From contig CP158568.1 of the NCBI GenBank assembly GCA_040269895.1, positions 3,070,716-3,134,715 on the forward strand: a DNA stretch of 64,000 nucleotides. Direction: 5' to 3'. The notes below the pieces were generated by a model that was given only the letters and a program-made list of their open reading frames with translations, was not told the DNA's origin and ran no database searches. This DNA is from Ancalomicrobiaceae bacterium S20. Its GTDB lineage: Bacteria; Pseudomonadota; Alphaproteobacteria; Rhizobiales; Ancalomicrobiaceae. This document shows, one piece after another, positions 16,628 to 25,225 of this stretch. The position numbers were made by a program, and so were the translations under genes. Position 1 is the stretch's first letter; every line of letters begins with the position of its first letter.

Positions 16628-19432
16628 ATGCGGGCGCTTCTCGGCATCGCCGTCGTCGGTTTCGCTGCCATCTCCGGTCCGCAGGCGAGCGGGCAATCCC
16701 AGATCGCGCCGGCCCATATCGCGCAGAACCAGCCGAGGCTCCAGAAGCTCGCGCCACCGGACCCGAAGGCACCCACGGCGCCCGCGGCGAAGTTCGTCGA
16801 TCTCGGCGAGGCGCTGCCGCCGAACCTGACGGTCGCGACCGCCTTCTCGGCCCCGCAACCGCGCAAGATGCTGTGTCTCGGCGTGGCACGGGCCAAGGAC
16901 GCCATCGGCATCCGCAACGAGGCCGGCGGCATCGTGTTGCGCGTCCGCTGCGAACACGCCGAGATCGACGGCAAGGTCGTGCCGGGCAAGCCCGCGCAGA
17001 TCGCGACCTTCGCGCTCAGGAGCTTCGGCAATGCCAAGCTCGGCGCCCGTCGGTCGCAAGCCGCGACCGCCTGTTTCACGGCCTTCGAGACCTATCGCAA
17101 GGATCCGAAGACCTACGGCTTCGTGATCGAGCAGCGTGCCATGTCGCTGCACTGCCGGGCGCTGGCAATCGCGTCGCTGCACCAGTTCCGACCGCCGCAC
17201 GCGCAGGATCTGGCCGCCCCGAACGCGATGAGCCCGGCAGCCAGCAAGGCCGCGAGCCAGATCGCGCTGCCGGGCGTTCCGGTCGCGGACTTCTTCCAGT
17301 CGCGGGATCCGAACGGCGAGCTCTACTACGAGGTCAACAAGAAGCTCTGGCGCAAGGTCGGCTCGCGCGAAGCGACGCTCGGCTTCTTCACGCTGGCGAA
17401 GGCGCCGACGACCACCGCGCTGATCCAGGTGTTCGACAAGCCGCCGGTCGACCCGAATCCGAGTTGCGCGACCTGGGACAAGACGCCCGGCGTCCTCGCG
17501 ACCTTCGGGGCGACGCTCACCTCCGCACCGGCGACGACGATCGCGCGCAAGGCGGCTGCCGAGGTCGGAATCCCGGTCGGCCCGACCGCCTTCTTCAACC
17601 AGGTGACCGTCCCTGCCCAATCCTGGGCAGGCATCAAGGCGAAGCTCGCACCGAACGACCTGACAGCGAACCTGCGCATCGTCGTGGTTTCCGGCACGAA
17701 CGGTCCAGCCGGTCCGAGCTTCAAATGCGCGCTACCGCCGACCGCGCCGATCGAACTCGACTTCGGGACGTCGCCGACCGAACAGAACACCAAGGCCGTC
17801 GTCGAGGCGATCACCGCGAGCCAGAAGGCGAAGGAGGAGCAGAAGAAGGCCTACGAGGACGCGCGCGCGCAGTTCCTCGCCTCGCACGGCAACGCCAATC
17901 TGGCGCCGCTGCTGGTCACCGTGGTCGGCTACGAACCGCCGTTCGGGCGCGGAGGGATCCTCCAATCGACCGTCTACAACCACCCGATCACCCAGGAAAA
18001 ATACGAGACCTACAGCCTGAACGCCAAGGTGCAGGGCCCGTTCGGCAAGGGCGACGGCTTCCCTTGGCCCGCCTCGCGCAAGCAGAACTGGGGCGGCAAC
18101 TGCCATTACGACCCGAACATGATGCTGCGCGCGGTCGAGGAAAACCAGCAGGAGAAGTCCAAGTGGCCCGACAGCCTGATGGACCAGATCGTGTTCATCG
18201 TCGACTTCCTGGCCATTACGTGGGACGCTTTCAAGGATATCGCCGTCCAGGCGGTCGCTTATGCGACGACCGCCGGCGAGTGCCCGTTCTCGCCGAAGAT
18301 CGCCGGCCCGCAGGCGCTCGAGACCAAGCAACCGAAGGCCTGCGAAATCTACAAGTCCGCGGTCGGCACCGGCCTCAACGTCGCCATGTCGAGCGTCGGC
18401 CTACCGCCGACGCTGCCGTCGGCGAGCGCCCTGCTCGACAACGGCATCGAATACGCCTCGTCCGTCGCGGTGCAGTACGCGGCCGGCCAGATCGGTGCGT
18501 CGGCGGCGGGCGGAGCGGTCGCCGAGAGCGCGCAGGCGACGATCGGCGAGGCCGCTTGGGACCAGCTCAGCGAAGCCGCCAAGGACAAGGTGCGCGAGAG
18601 CCTCAAGGATGAACTGCACAAGCAGATCGTCATCCACTCCTGCGTCCGCACCAAGGACGACGTGCTGGACAGCTCCGGCTGTACGCTGAAGCCAACGAGC
18701 CCGCTCAACTACAGCCGCATCGTGGCCTTCATGGAGGGACATCCCGAGCATGCGGTCGTCTGGCTGAAGATCGCGCCAAACCCGAAGGCGCTGCGCGACG
18801 GCGCCGGCAAGCTGGTCACGCCGAGGATGAACGTCGCCGTCACAGCACCGGTCCGGCAGTTCCCGGACCAGAGCCAGTTCGTCTTCAAGGACGTCACCGG
18901 CAAGGGGCTGTTCGACCCGAGTCAGCTCCGGCTGTTCGCACCGGCGAGCGTCACGCTCGACGCCACGACGGTCGACAAGAACGGCTACTTCATGCCGGTC
19001 ATGCTGCCGTTCGAACAGATCTCGGCTTGGCTCAACGCCGCGCAGCGCACCCGCCAGTGCCCGGTCGACGCGTTCCAGCCGGGCTGCGAGGCCGGGCTCG
19101 CCAAGGCGGCGTTCGGCCACACGCTGGAGCTCGGCACGGTCGGCCTCACCGTCGGCTCACGCTGGCAGTGGACCGCCGATCCGGCGCTGCTCGCCGCCTG
19201 CAAGGCTGGAGGCGGCTACAACTGCGGCCAGATGGAGACGGCGCTCATGCCGGAGCGGGTCATCAATGCGAACCGCCTGATCCCGGATCTCCAATACGGC
19301 GTCATGCAGATCAGCGGTCCGAATGCGGTCAAGGCCTGTCCTGGCTTCAAGTATCTGCCGGACCAGGACACTGGCCTGCCGGTGCTGTCGCTCGATTTCG
19401 ATCCGCGCAAGGCGGACTTCACCACAGACTGA
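16628..19432 (+). CDS. large secreted protein of unknown function (934 residues)
   Basis: I do not recognise this protein. A Sec-type signal peptide (MRALLGIAVVGFAAISGPQASG) starts at ATG 16628, preceded by GGGAG. After a Pro/Ala-rich linker (about 25-60) the sequence is globular, with scattered Cys residues (for example CLGVARAKD, RCEHAE, SCATWDK, FKCALPP) that could form disulfides in the periplasm. A charged helix (about 395-425, SQKAKEEQKKAYEDARAQF) may be coiled coil. Near residues 585-650 is an Ala/Gly-rich amphipathic stretch (SALLDNGIEYASSVAVQY, then GQIGASAAGGAVAESAQ), then a second globular part to the end. Codon use matches its neighbours. It stands alone, convergent with the LysR gene that ends 10 bases away. 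Confidence 0.8.
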   Translation: MRALLGIAVVGFAAISGPQASGQSQIAPAHIAQNQPRLQKLAPPDPKAPTAPAAKFVDLGEALPPNLTVATAFSAPQPRKMLCLGVARAKDAIGIRNEAGGIVLRVRCEHAEIDGKVVPGKPAQIATFALRSFGNAKLGARRSQAATACFTAFETYRKDPKTYGFVIEQRAMSLHCRALAIASLHQFRPPHAQDLAAPNAMSPAASKAASQIALPGVPVADFFQSRDPNGELYYEVNKKLWRKVGSREATLGFFTLAKAPTTTALIQVFDKPPVDPNPSCATWDKTPGVLATFGATLTSAPATTIARKAAAEVGIPVGPTAFFNQVTVPAQSWAGIKAKLAPNDLTANLRIVVVSGTNGPAGPSFKCALPPTAPIELDFGTSPTEQNTKAVVEAITASQKAKEEQKKAYEDARAQFLASHGNANLAPLLVTVVGYEPPFGRGGILQSTVYNHPITQEKYETYSLNAKVQGPFGKGDGFPWPASRKQNWGGNCHYDPNMMLRAVEENQQEKSKWPDSLMDQIVFIVDFLAITWDAFKDIAVQAVAYATTAGECPFSPKIAGPQALETKQPKACEIYKSAVGTGLNVAMSSVGLPPTLPSASALLDNGIEYASSVAVQYAAGQIGASAAGGAVAESAQATIGEAAWDQLSEAAKDKVRESLKDELHKQIVIHSCVRTKDDVLDSSGCTLKPTSPLNYSRIVAFMEGHPEHAVVWLKIAPNPKALRDGAGKLVTPRMNVAVTAPVRQFPDQSQFVFKDVTGKGLFDPSQLRLFAPASVTLDATTVDKNGYFMPVMLPFEQISAWLNAAQRTRQCPVDAFQPGCEAGLAKAAFGHTLELGTVGLTVGSRWQWTADPALLAACKAGGGYNCGQMETALMPERVINANRLIPDLQYGVMQISGPNAVKACPGFKYLPDQDTGLPVLSLDFDPRKADFTTD

Positions 19433-19442
19433 ACCGCGCCGC

Positions 19443-20321
19443 TCACTCCGCCGCGAGGCTCATCGACAGGTTGTCGAGGGAGGAGACGATGTGGCCGACC
19501 AGCGCGTCGATCAGCGCGGAGTTCTGGCCCCAGGCGCGCAGCAGGCCGATCTCGACCGAGGGCAGCCGCGGGAAGCCATCGGCCTCCGAGAGCACGCGCA
19601 TGCCGGGACGCAGCGCCGATTCCGGCAGGACCGAGATCGCCAGCCCCGCCATCACCGCCGCGCCGACCGCGGTCGAGTTCCAGCTCGAATAGAGGATGCG
19701 GTAGCGCCGGCCGACCGCCTCCAGGCCCTCGAGCGCGGTGCGCCGCCAGTTGCAGGTGGGGCGGCCGAGCGCGAGCGGCAGCGGGTCTTCCTCGTGGGCG
19801 CAGTGGCGCGCCGAAGTGACCCAGAGCAGCGGCTCGCGCCGGATCACGTCGGCGGGCCCCTTCTCGCGCACATGAGTGATGATCGCGATGTCGAGATCGC
19901 CGCCGCGCAGCGTCTCGATCAGCATCGGCGTCGGCGCGCAGACGACCGTCACCTCGGCGCGCGGATTGGAGCGCGAGAAGCGCGCCAGGATCTCGGGCAG
20001 GAACCGGTCGGCATAATCGTCGGGCGTGCCGAGCCGCACGCGCCCGGAGAGCTCGGCCTCGTCGAAGGCGGCGAGCGTCTCGTCGTTGAGCCGCATCAGC
20101 CGGCGCGCGTAGGCGAGCAGCCGCTCGCCGTCCTCGGTCAGCTTCGACATGCGGCCGTCGCGGGCGAAAATCGGCTTGCCGACCCGCTCCTCCAGCCGAC
20201 GCATCTGCATCGACACCGCCGACTGCGTCTTGTGCACCGTCTCGGCGGCGCGCGTGAAGCTGCCGCATTCGGCGATCGCCACGAAGGTCTTCAACTGGTC
20301 GAGATCGAGAACGGCACCCAT
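19443..20321 (-). CDS. LysR family transcriptional regulator
   Basis: A 292-residue LysR-type regulator: winged helix at residues about 5-64 (LDLDQLKTFVAIAECGSFTRAAE, then QSAVSMQMRRLEERVG) and PBP2 effector domain from about 92. It is divergent from the DUF1127 gene at 20497, a pairing seen in many Hyphomicrobiales, where the regulator resembles the group annotated as controlling a neighbouring small DUF1127 protein. The 175-base gap has a possible dyad (GAAT 20345-20348 / ATTC 20355-20358). Confidence 0.9.
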   Translation of the reverse strand: MGAVLDLDQLKTFVAIAECGSFTRAAETVHKTQSAVSMQMRRLEERVGKPIFARDGRMSKLTEDGERLLAYARRLMRLNDETLAAFDEAELSGRVRLGTPDDYADRFLPEILARFSRSNPRAEVTVVCAPTPMLIETLRGGDLDIAIITHVREKGPADVIRREPLLWVTSARHCAHEEDPLPLALGRPTCNWRRTALEGLEAVGRRYRILYSSWNSTAVGAAVMAGLAISVLPESALRPGMRVLSEADGFPRLPSVEIGLLRAWGQNSALIDALVGHIVSSLDNLSMSLAAE

Positions 20322-20496
20322 GGCGGAGCCTCATCAATTTTCGTGAATGGTATCATTCGAAACATTCGCTGGATCGATCGAAGAATGCAAGGCATCCTTC
20401 TCATGTCTTCAGCACTACGCTGCAACCCGTAACTCGCCGCCAAAGGAGGGCTTTCGCGAGAACGGTCGACCCATGCCTTTTTGAAGGAGAGATCCG

Positions 20497-20868
20497 ATGT
20501 TCACGACCACCACGTCTCATTCCCGCACCTCCGCTGCTGCTGTTGCCGCGGTGATCCGCGTGGCGACGAAGGCCGTGAACACGATCGCGGCCTATTGGAA
20601 CGCCCATATGCGCCGCCGCGAGGTTCGGGAACTGCTCGGCTGGAACGACCACATGCTGAAGGACATCGGCATCACGCGCGGCGACGTCGCCTCGGCCTAT
20701 GCCTCGCCCTATCCGGTCGATCCGACCGCGCGGCTCAAGATCATGGCGGTCGAGCGGCGCGCAGCGGCCCGGGAGCAGGCGCGCGAGCGGCTGCGGGCCG
20801 CGGATGAGCGGCCGTCGCAGGCGAACTCGTCCGCGTCGGATCGCTCGAGCGATCTGACCGCGGCCTGA
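20497..20868 (+). CDS. DUF1127 (YjiS-like) small protein
   Basis: A 123-residue protein with the DUF1127 motif at about residues 40-66 (RRREVRELLGWNDHMLKDIGI, then TRGDVASA). Known family members are small Arg-rich proteins; in Agrobacterium and Rhodobacter some affect phosphate or carbon uptake and RNA turnover. Here the C-terminal half is a charged, Ala/Arg-rich helix longer than usual. AAGGAG lies 8 bases before ATG 20497. A hairpin with a T-tract follows the stop. Confidence 0.85.
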   Translation: MFTTTTSHSRTSAAAVAAVIRVATKAVNTIAAYWNAHMRRREVRELLGWNDHMLKDIGITRGDVASAYASPYPVDPTARLKIMAVERRAAAREQARERLRAADERPSQANSSASDRSSDLTAA

Positions 20869-20886
20869 GCCCGGTCGGCCACAGCT

Positions 20887-21742
20887 TCAATCCTTGACGG
20901 GCGGCGTCTCCACCGGAGCGCCGCCCGTTTTGCCGTATCGGTCGAGGATGTCCTCGATCGCGCGGACATGGCTCTCCTGCGCGTCGCGGCCGGCCTCGAA
21001 CAGGCGGGCGACGATCAGGCCGAAATCGCCTTCCTCCTGTTCGCGCGTCGGCGGCTCGCCGGGCACCGGCCCGGCATTGTTGTAGCCGCGCCAGAACTCG
21101 CCGAAGAGGTCGCCGACCGGCGTCTTCGGTCCGACCGGATTGGGGATCCGCGCCAGCCATTCGGCCGGCGTCTTCGGCGCGTCGGCTCCGAACAGGAGCC
21201 GACCAGACCGGTCGCGCCGGCGCTTGCCGCACCGCCGCCGAACATCGCCCCGAACAGGTCGGCAAAGCCGTTGGCCGCCCCGCCTCGGGCTTGCCGCCGA
21301 ACAGCGCGCCCGGCGGCGTGGCCGCGAGCGCCTCCGAGAGCCCGCCCATCAGCATGGCGGTGACCACCGGCATCATCGCCTCGAGCGCCTGGTTGGTCAG
21401 GCCGCTGACGCGCGCGACATGGTCCGAGATCGCCTTGGCGCCCTCGGGCGAGCCGAACAGCGAGCCCATCAGCTTCTCGCCCTCGTCGCGCGTCGTCGGC
21501 GAGAAGGCCCTCACACCGTCCTGAAACGCCGCCTGCAAGCCGGCCTGCGCGGAGAGAAAGGCGAACAGCCGCTGCATCGTCTCCGGCTCGGCCATCTGCC
21601 GACGGATCGCCGCGGCATAGGCCGGCATCATCGCCCCGACCGCCTTCTCGATGTCCTCCCGCGGCAGGCCGAACTGGCGCGACAGGTTCGCCAACGCCTC
21701 GCCGCCCTGCGCCTGCATCAGAATGTCGTTCAGGTTGAACAT
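20887..21742 (-). pseudogene. DUF937 domain protein, broken by two single-base indels
   Basis: The frame from ATG 21742 starts as a DUF937 protein (MFNLNDILMQAQGGEALANL, FGLPREDIEKAVGAMMPAY) and is good to about GALFGGKPEAG. Near 21277-21284 the sequence reads on in a second frame (AANGFADLFGAMFGGGAASAG), and near 21196-21201 in a third (LFGADAPKTPAEWLARIPNP, ending ETPPVKD with a stop at 20887-20889). Each switch is explained by one missing base; restoring both gives about 285 residues with a normal end. The middle has a hydrophobic Ala/Met segment. DUF937 function is unknown. Sequencing error or a decaying gene. Confidence 0.75.
20897..20931 (+). terminator. rho-independent terminator after the DUF1127 gene
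   Basis: A 10-bp perfect stem (ACGGGCGGCG 20897-20906 with CGCCGCCCGT 20919-20928), the loop with an inner CTCC/GGAG pairing, then TTT. It overlaps the last codons of the convergent DUF937 gene. Confidence 0.65.
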
Positions 21743-21899
21743 CGGCGCCTCCGGGCTCTCGATCGGCGAGGCTTCAGGCCGCCGGCCGTGACGCGCTGTC
21801 GATCCGGCGCGATTGTCCGCCCGGCCCGGGCCGGCGTCAAATTCGGCCCGACACGCATGAGCTTACCGCGACGCCCGGTCGCGGCACCTCAGCCGCAAC

Positions 21900-22784
21900 T
21901 CAGGGTACGACCCCCTCCGGCAGCGCCAGCGCATGATTCGCCACCGCGCCGGACGTGGTCAGCCAGACACGGTCGCCGGCATTGTCGACGACATGGCGCA
22001 GCGCGCGTGCGAGGTGGCGGAAGCGGTGCGGCCAGCCGACCAGATAGGCATGCAGCGCGATGCCCATGACCAAGGGCCGCTCGGCCGCTTCCTCGCGCAT
22101 CACCTCGAAGGCATCGACGATCATGTCGGCGAATTCGTCGCCCTCGCGCTTGCGCCCGACGATCTGCGGAATGTCATTCAATTCCTGCGGATAGGGCACC
22201 GACAGGATGCGGCCGCGCCGGGTCTTCATGAACACCGGCTGGTCGTCGTGACACCAGTCGAGCAGGTAGTCGTAGCCGGCCTCGTGCAGGAGATCGGGCG
22301 TCACCCGGCTCTGAGAGATCCAGGGACCGAGCCAGCCCTTCGGCGCCCGGCCCTCGTGACGGGCGATGGTGGCGGTCGCCTCGGCGATCAGCGCCCGTTC
22401 GTCGTCTTCCGCCAAGACGCCCTGGCGCTCGGCATTGGTGCGGCCATGGCCGAGGATCTCGTCGCCGCGCGCCCGGAACGGCGCGATCGCCGCGGGGGCG
22501 TGGGCGTACATGTCCGAATTGACCAGCAGGCTGACCGGCAGCTTCAGGTATTCGAACAGCGACAGCATGCGGAAGACGCCGACGCGGTTGCCGTAATCGC
22601 GCCAGGCATAGTTCAGCACATCGGGCTGCGGACCGCCGGGGGCGAGTTCGGCGCCGAGGCCCTCGCCGAAGGAAAAACATTCCAGGTTGAGCGCCACATA
22701 GACGGCGAGGCGCCGGCCGCCCGGCCAGTCGTAGACCGGGCGGGAGACGATCGGAGAATAAGGGTAGCGGCCGTGGTTCTGCAT
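21900..22784 (-). CDS. polysaccharide deacetylase family protein, PuuE allantoinase-like
   Basis: A 294-residue carbohydrate-esterase-4-type (NodB homology) protein. The start MQNHGRYPYSPI at 22784 has GGAGGA just upstream; the extension to 22874 does not look coding. The pattern (RPVYDWPGGRRLAVYVALNLE, NSDMYAHAPAAI, GDEILGHGRTNAERQG, GPWISQSRVTPDLLHEAGYDY, GIALHAYLVGWPHR) is that of the cofactor-independent allantoinase PuuE and related deacetylases. The purine cluster at 44-59 kb has no allantoinase, so this gene could supply that step, but it is unlinked and could act on another substrate. Divergent from the glutamate-cysteine ligase gene. Confidence 0.8.
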   Translation of the reverse strand: MQNHGRYPYSPIVSRPVYDWPGGRRLAVYVALNLECFSFGEGLGAELAPGGPQPDVLNYAWRDYGNRVGVFRMLSLFEYLKLPVSLLVNSDMYAHAPAAIAPFRARGDEILGHGRTNAERQGVLAEDDERALIAEATATIARHEGRAPKGWLGPWISQSRVTPDLLHEAGYDYLLDWCHDDQPVFMKTRRGRILSVPYPQELNDIPQIVGRKREGDEFADMIVDAFEVMREEAAERPLVMGIALHAYLVGWPHRFRHLARALRHVVDNAGDRVWLTTSGAVANHALALPEGVVP

Positions 22785-22960
22785 GGTCGGGTCGTCCTCC
22801 ACGCGAAGAGGTAGCGTTTCGCGGCGGAGGATTCCTGCGGAAAATTTTCGCACGTGACGGTGCGGATCGTTCAAGCTGACGCAGGCGACCCTTCACGAAA
22901 TCGCGTTTGTACCGTCATGGTCGGGCCGCTATGGTTCGCGCCCGAATTCAAGGAGGCCGC

Positions 22961-24349
22961 ATGGCGCGCGATACCACCGATGCCCGCCCGATCGAAAGCC
23001 GCGATGAACTGGTCGCGTGGATCGCGGAAGGCGCCAAACCGCGCGAAAAATGGCGGCTCGGCACCGAGCACGAGAAGTTCGGCTTCCGCAAGGCGGATCA
23101 CGCGCCGGTCCCCTATGAGGGCCCGCGCGGCATCCGCGCCGTGCTCGACGGCATGGAAGGCCTGCTCGGCTGGGAGCCGATCCACGACGAGGACAACATC
23201 ATCGGCCTCGCCGACCCGGTCGGCGGCGGCGCGATCAGCCTCGAGCCCGGCGGCCAGTTCGAGCTCTCCGGCGCGCCGGTCGAGACGCTGCACCAGACCT
23301 GTTCGGAGACCTTCGCCCATCTCGCCCAGGTGCGCGAGATCGCCGAGCCGCTCGGCCTCGGCTTCCTCGGCCTCGGCGCCAGCCCGAAGTGGACGCGCGC
23401 CGAGACGCCGGTGATGCCGAAGTCGCGCTACCGGATCATGGCGAACTACATGCCGAAGGTCGGGACCAAGGGGCTCGACATGATGTTCCGCACCTCGACG
23501 GTGCAGGTGAACCTCGACTTCGGCTCCGAGGCCGACATGGTCAAGAAGATGCGCGTCAGCCTGGCGCTGCAGCCGGTCGCGACGGCGCTGTTCGCCAATT
23601 CGCCGTTCCTGGAAGGCAAGCCGAACGGCTTCCTGTCGTTCCGCTCGGAAGTCTGGCGCGACACCGATCGGGCGCGCACCGGCATGCTGCCCTTCGCCTT
23701 CGAGGCGGGCTTCGGCTACGAGGCCTATGTCGACTGGGCGCTCGACATCCCGATGTATTTCGTCAAGCGCGGCGCGACCTATCACGACGCCACGCATGTG
23801 ACGTTCCGTCAGTTCCTCGACGGTGCGCTCAAGAACGAGATCCCCGGCGTCGAGCCGGAGATCGGCGACTGGACCAACCACCTCGGCACGCTGTTCCCGG
23901 AGGTCCGGCTCAAGCGCTACATCGAGCAGCGCGGCGCCGATGCCGGCCCGTGGCGGCGGCTGCTCGCGCTGCCGGCGCTCTGGGTCGGGCTGCTCTATGA
24001 CGAAGGCGTGCTCGACGAGGCGTGGGAGCTGGTCAAGGGCTGGAGCGCCGAGGAGCGCCAGGCGATGCGCGACGGCGTGCCCCGCCAGGCGCTGAAGACG
24101 CCATTCCGCGATGGCACCGTCCTCGACGTCGCGCGCGACGTCGTCGCGCTCGCCAAGAAGGGCCTCGCCCGCCGCAACATGTTCGCGACCTGTGGCGCCG
24201 CGCCGCTCGCCGAAAACGAGACCGTCTATCTCGCCCCGCTCGAGGAGATCGTCGCGACCGGCGAGACGCTCGCCGAGGTGCTGCTGCGCAAGTTCCACGG
24301 CGAATGGGGCGGCAACATCGAACCGGTGTTCGAGGAATACGCGTATTGA
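22961..24349 (+). CDS. gshA: glutamate-cysteine ligase (EgtA/plant type)
   Basis: First enzyme of glutathione synthesis, joining glutamate and cysteine with ATP in the cytoplasm. The 462-residue protein belongs to the GCS2-like group found in Alphaproteobacteria and plants: KWRLGTEHEKFGF, GGAISLEPGGQFELSG, MANYMPKVGTKGLDMMFRTS, TVQVNLDFGSE, and GEWGGNIEPVFEEYAY at the end. ATG 22961 is preceded by AAGGAGG at 22950-22956. The frame is open back to 22907 without family similarity. Divergent from the deacetylase gene. Confidence 0.95.
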   Translation: MARDTTDARPIESRDELVAWIAEGAKPREKWRLGTEHEKFGFRKADHAPVPYEGPRGIRAVLDGMEGLLGWEPIHDEDNIIGLADPVGGGAISLEPGGQFELSGAPVETLHQTCSETFAHLAQVREIAEPLGLGFLGLGASPKWTRAETPVMPKSRYRIMANYMPKVGTKGLDMMFRTSTVQVNLDFGSEADMVKKMRVSLALQPVATALFANSPFLEGKPNGFLSFRSEVWRDTDRARTGMLPFAFEAGFGYEAYVDWALDIPMYFVKRGATYHDATHVTFRQFLDGALKNEIPGVEPEIGDWTNHLGTLFPEVRLKRYIEQRGADAGPWRRLLALPALWVGLLYDEGVLDEAWELVKGWSAEERQAMRDGVPRQALKTPFRDGTVLDVARDVVALAKKGLARRNMFATCGAAPLAENETVYLAPLEEIVATGETLAEVLLRKFHGEWGGNIEPVFEEYAY

Positions 24350-24400
24350 GGCGGTGGCGCGGCCGGCCGGGCCGCGTCTAGTCCCTTGCGATCCCGCCCC

Positions 24401-25150
24401 TCACCAATCCCCCAGCACCGCCTGCACCACCGCGAGCGCCGCGACAGCGGCGGTGTCGGCACGCAGGATGCGGGGGCCGAGCGGGATCGCGGTCACATAG
24501 GGCTTCGAGCGCAGGATCAGACGCTCCTCCTCCGAGAAGCCGCCTTCCGGACCGATCAGCACCGCGAGCGGGCCGGGCGTCAGCTTGGCGAGCGTCGTCA
24601 GCGGGTTGGCACCCTCGTCACCCTCGTCGCAGAAGATCAGCCGGCGCGCCTGGTCGCCCGAGACCGGCCACGTATCGAGTAGATGGCGAAGCGTGGTCGG
24701 ATCGGCGACCTTCGGCACGGCGAGGATGCCGCATTGCTCGGCCGCCTCGATGACATTCGCCTCCATGCGCTCGGTGTTGACGCGCGTCGCCTGGGTGTGG
24801 GCGGTGATCACCGGCCGGATCACGCCGGCGCCCATCTCGACCGCTTTTTGAACCATGTAGTCGAGCCGCGCATGCTTCAGCGGTGCGAAGAGATAGTGCA
24901 GGTCGGGAGCGGGCGTCTGCGGACGGGTCTGCTCGACGATGCCGAGTTTCGCGCCGCGGCGCGTCACCTCGGCGAGTTCGGCGAGCCATTCGCCGTCATG
25001 GCCGTTGAATACGAGCACCCGCGCGCCCTGCTCCATGCGCAGCACGTTAACGAGGTAGTTCGCCTGCTCGCGCGACAACTCGACGAGCGCGCCCTTGATC
25101 AGCGGGTTGCGCAGGAACAGGCGTTGGAGACGGAATTCGTAGCGGGCCAT
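24401..25150 (-). CDS. rsmE: 16S rRNA m3U1498 methyltransferase RsmE
   Basis: SPOUT-class methyltransferase that methylates U1498 in helix 44 of 16S rRNA. The 249-residue protein starts [12 protein letters not shown] at 25150; the longer frame to 26482 is a shadow of xseA. Family motifs: an N-terminal PUA-like part ([23 protein letters not shown]), [33 protein letters not shown], and the SAM-binding knot [16 protein letters not shown] then [16 protein letters not shown]. Divergent from xseA, 75 bases apart, and convergent with gshA. Confidence 0.95.
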   Translation of the reverse strand: MARYEFRLQRLFLRNPLIKGALVELSREQANYLVNVLRMEQGARVLVFNGHDGEWLAELAEVTRRGAKLGIVEQTRPQTPAPDLHYLFAPLKHARLDYMVQKAVEMGAGVIRPVITAHTQATRVNTERMEANVIEAAEQCGILAVPKVADPTTLRHLLDTWPVSGDQARRLIFCDEGDEGANPLTTLAKLTPGPLAVLIGPEGGFSEEERLILRSKPYVTAIPLGPRILRADTAAVAALAVVQAVLGDW

Positions 25151-25225
25151 GGGCCATGCTTCGGTGAAGATGGTTAACGGGATATTACCGGTGAGCATCG
25201 CCGCAGCAGACTTGTCCGAGCGACC

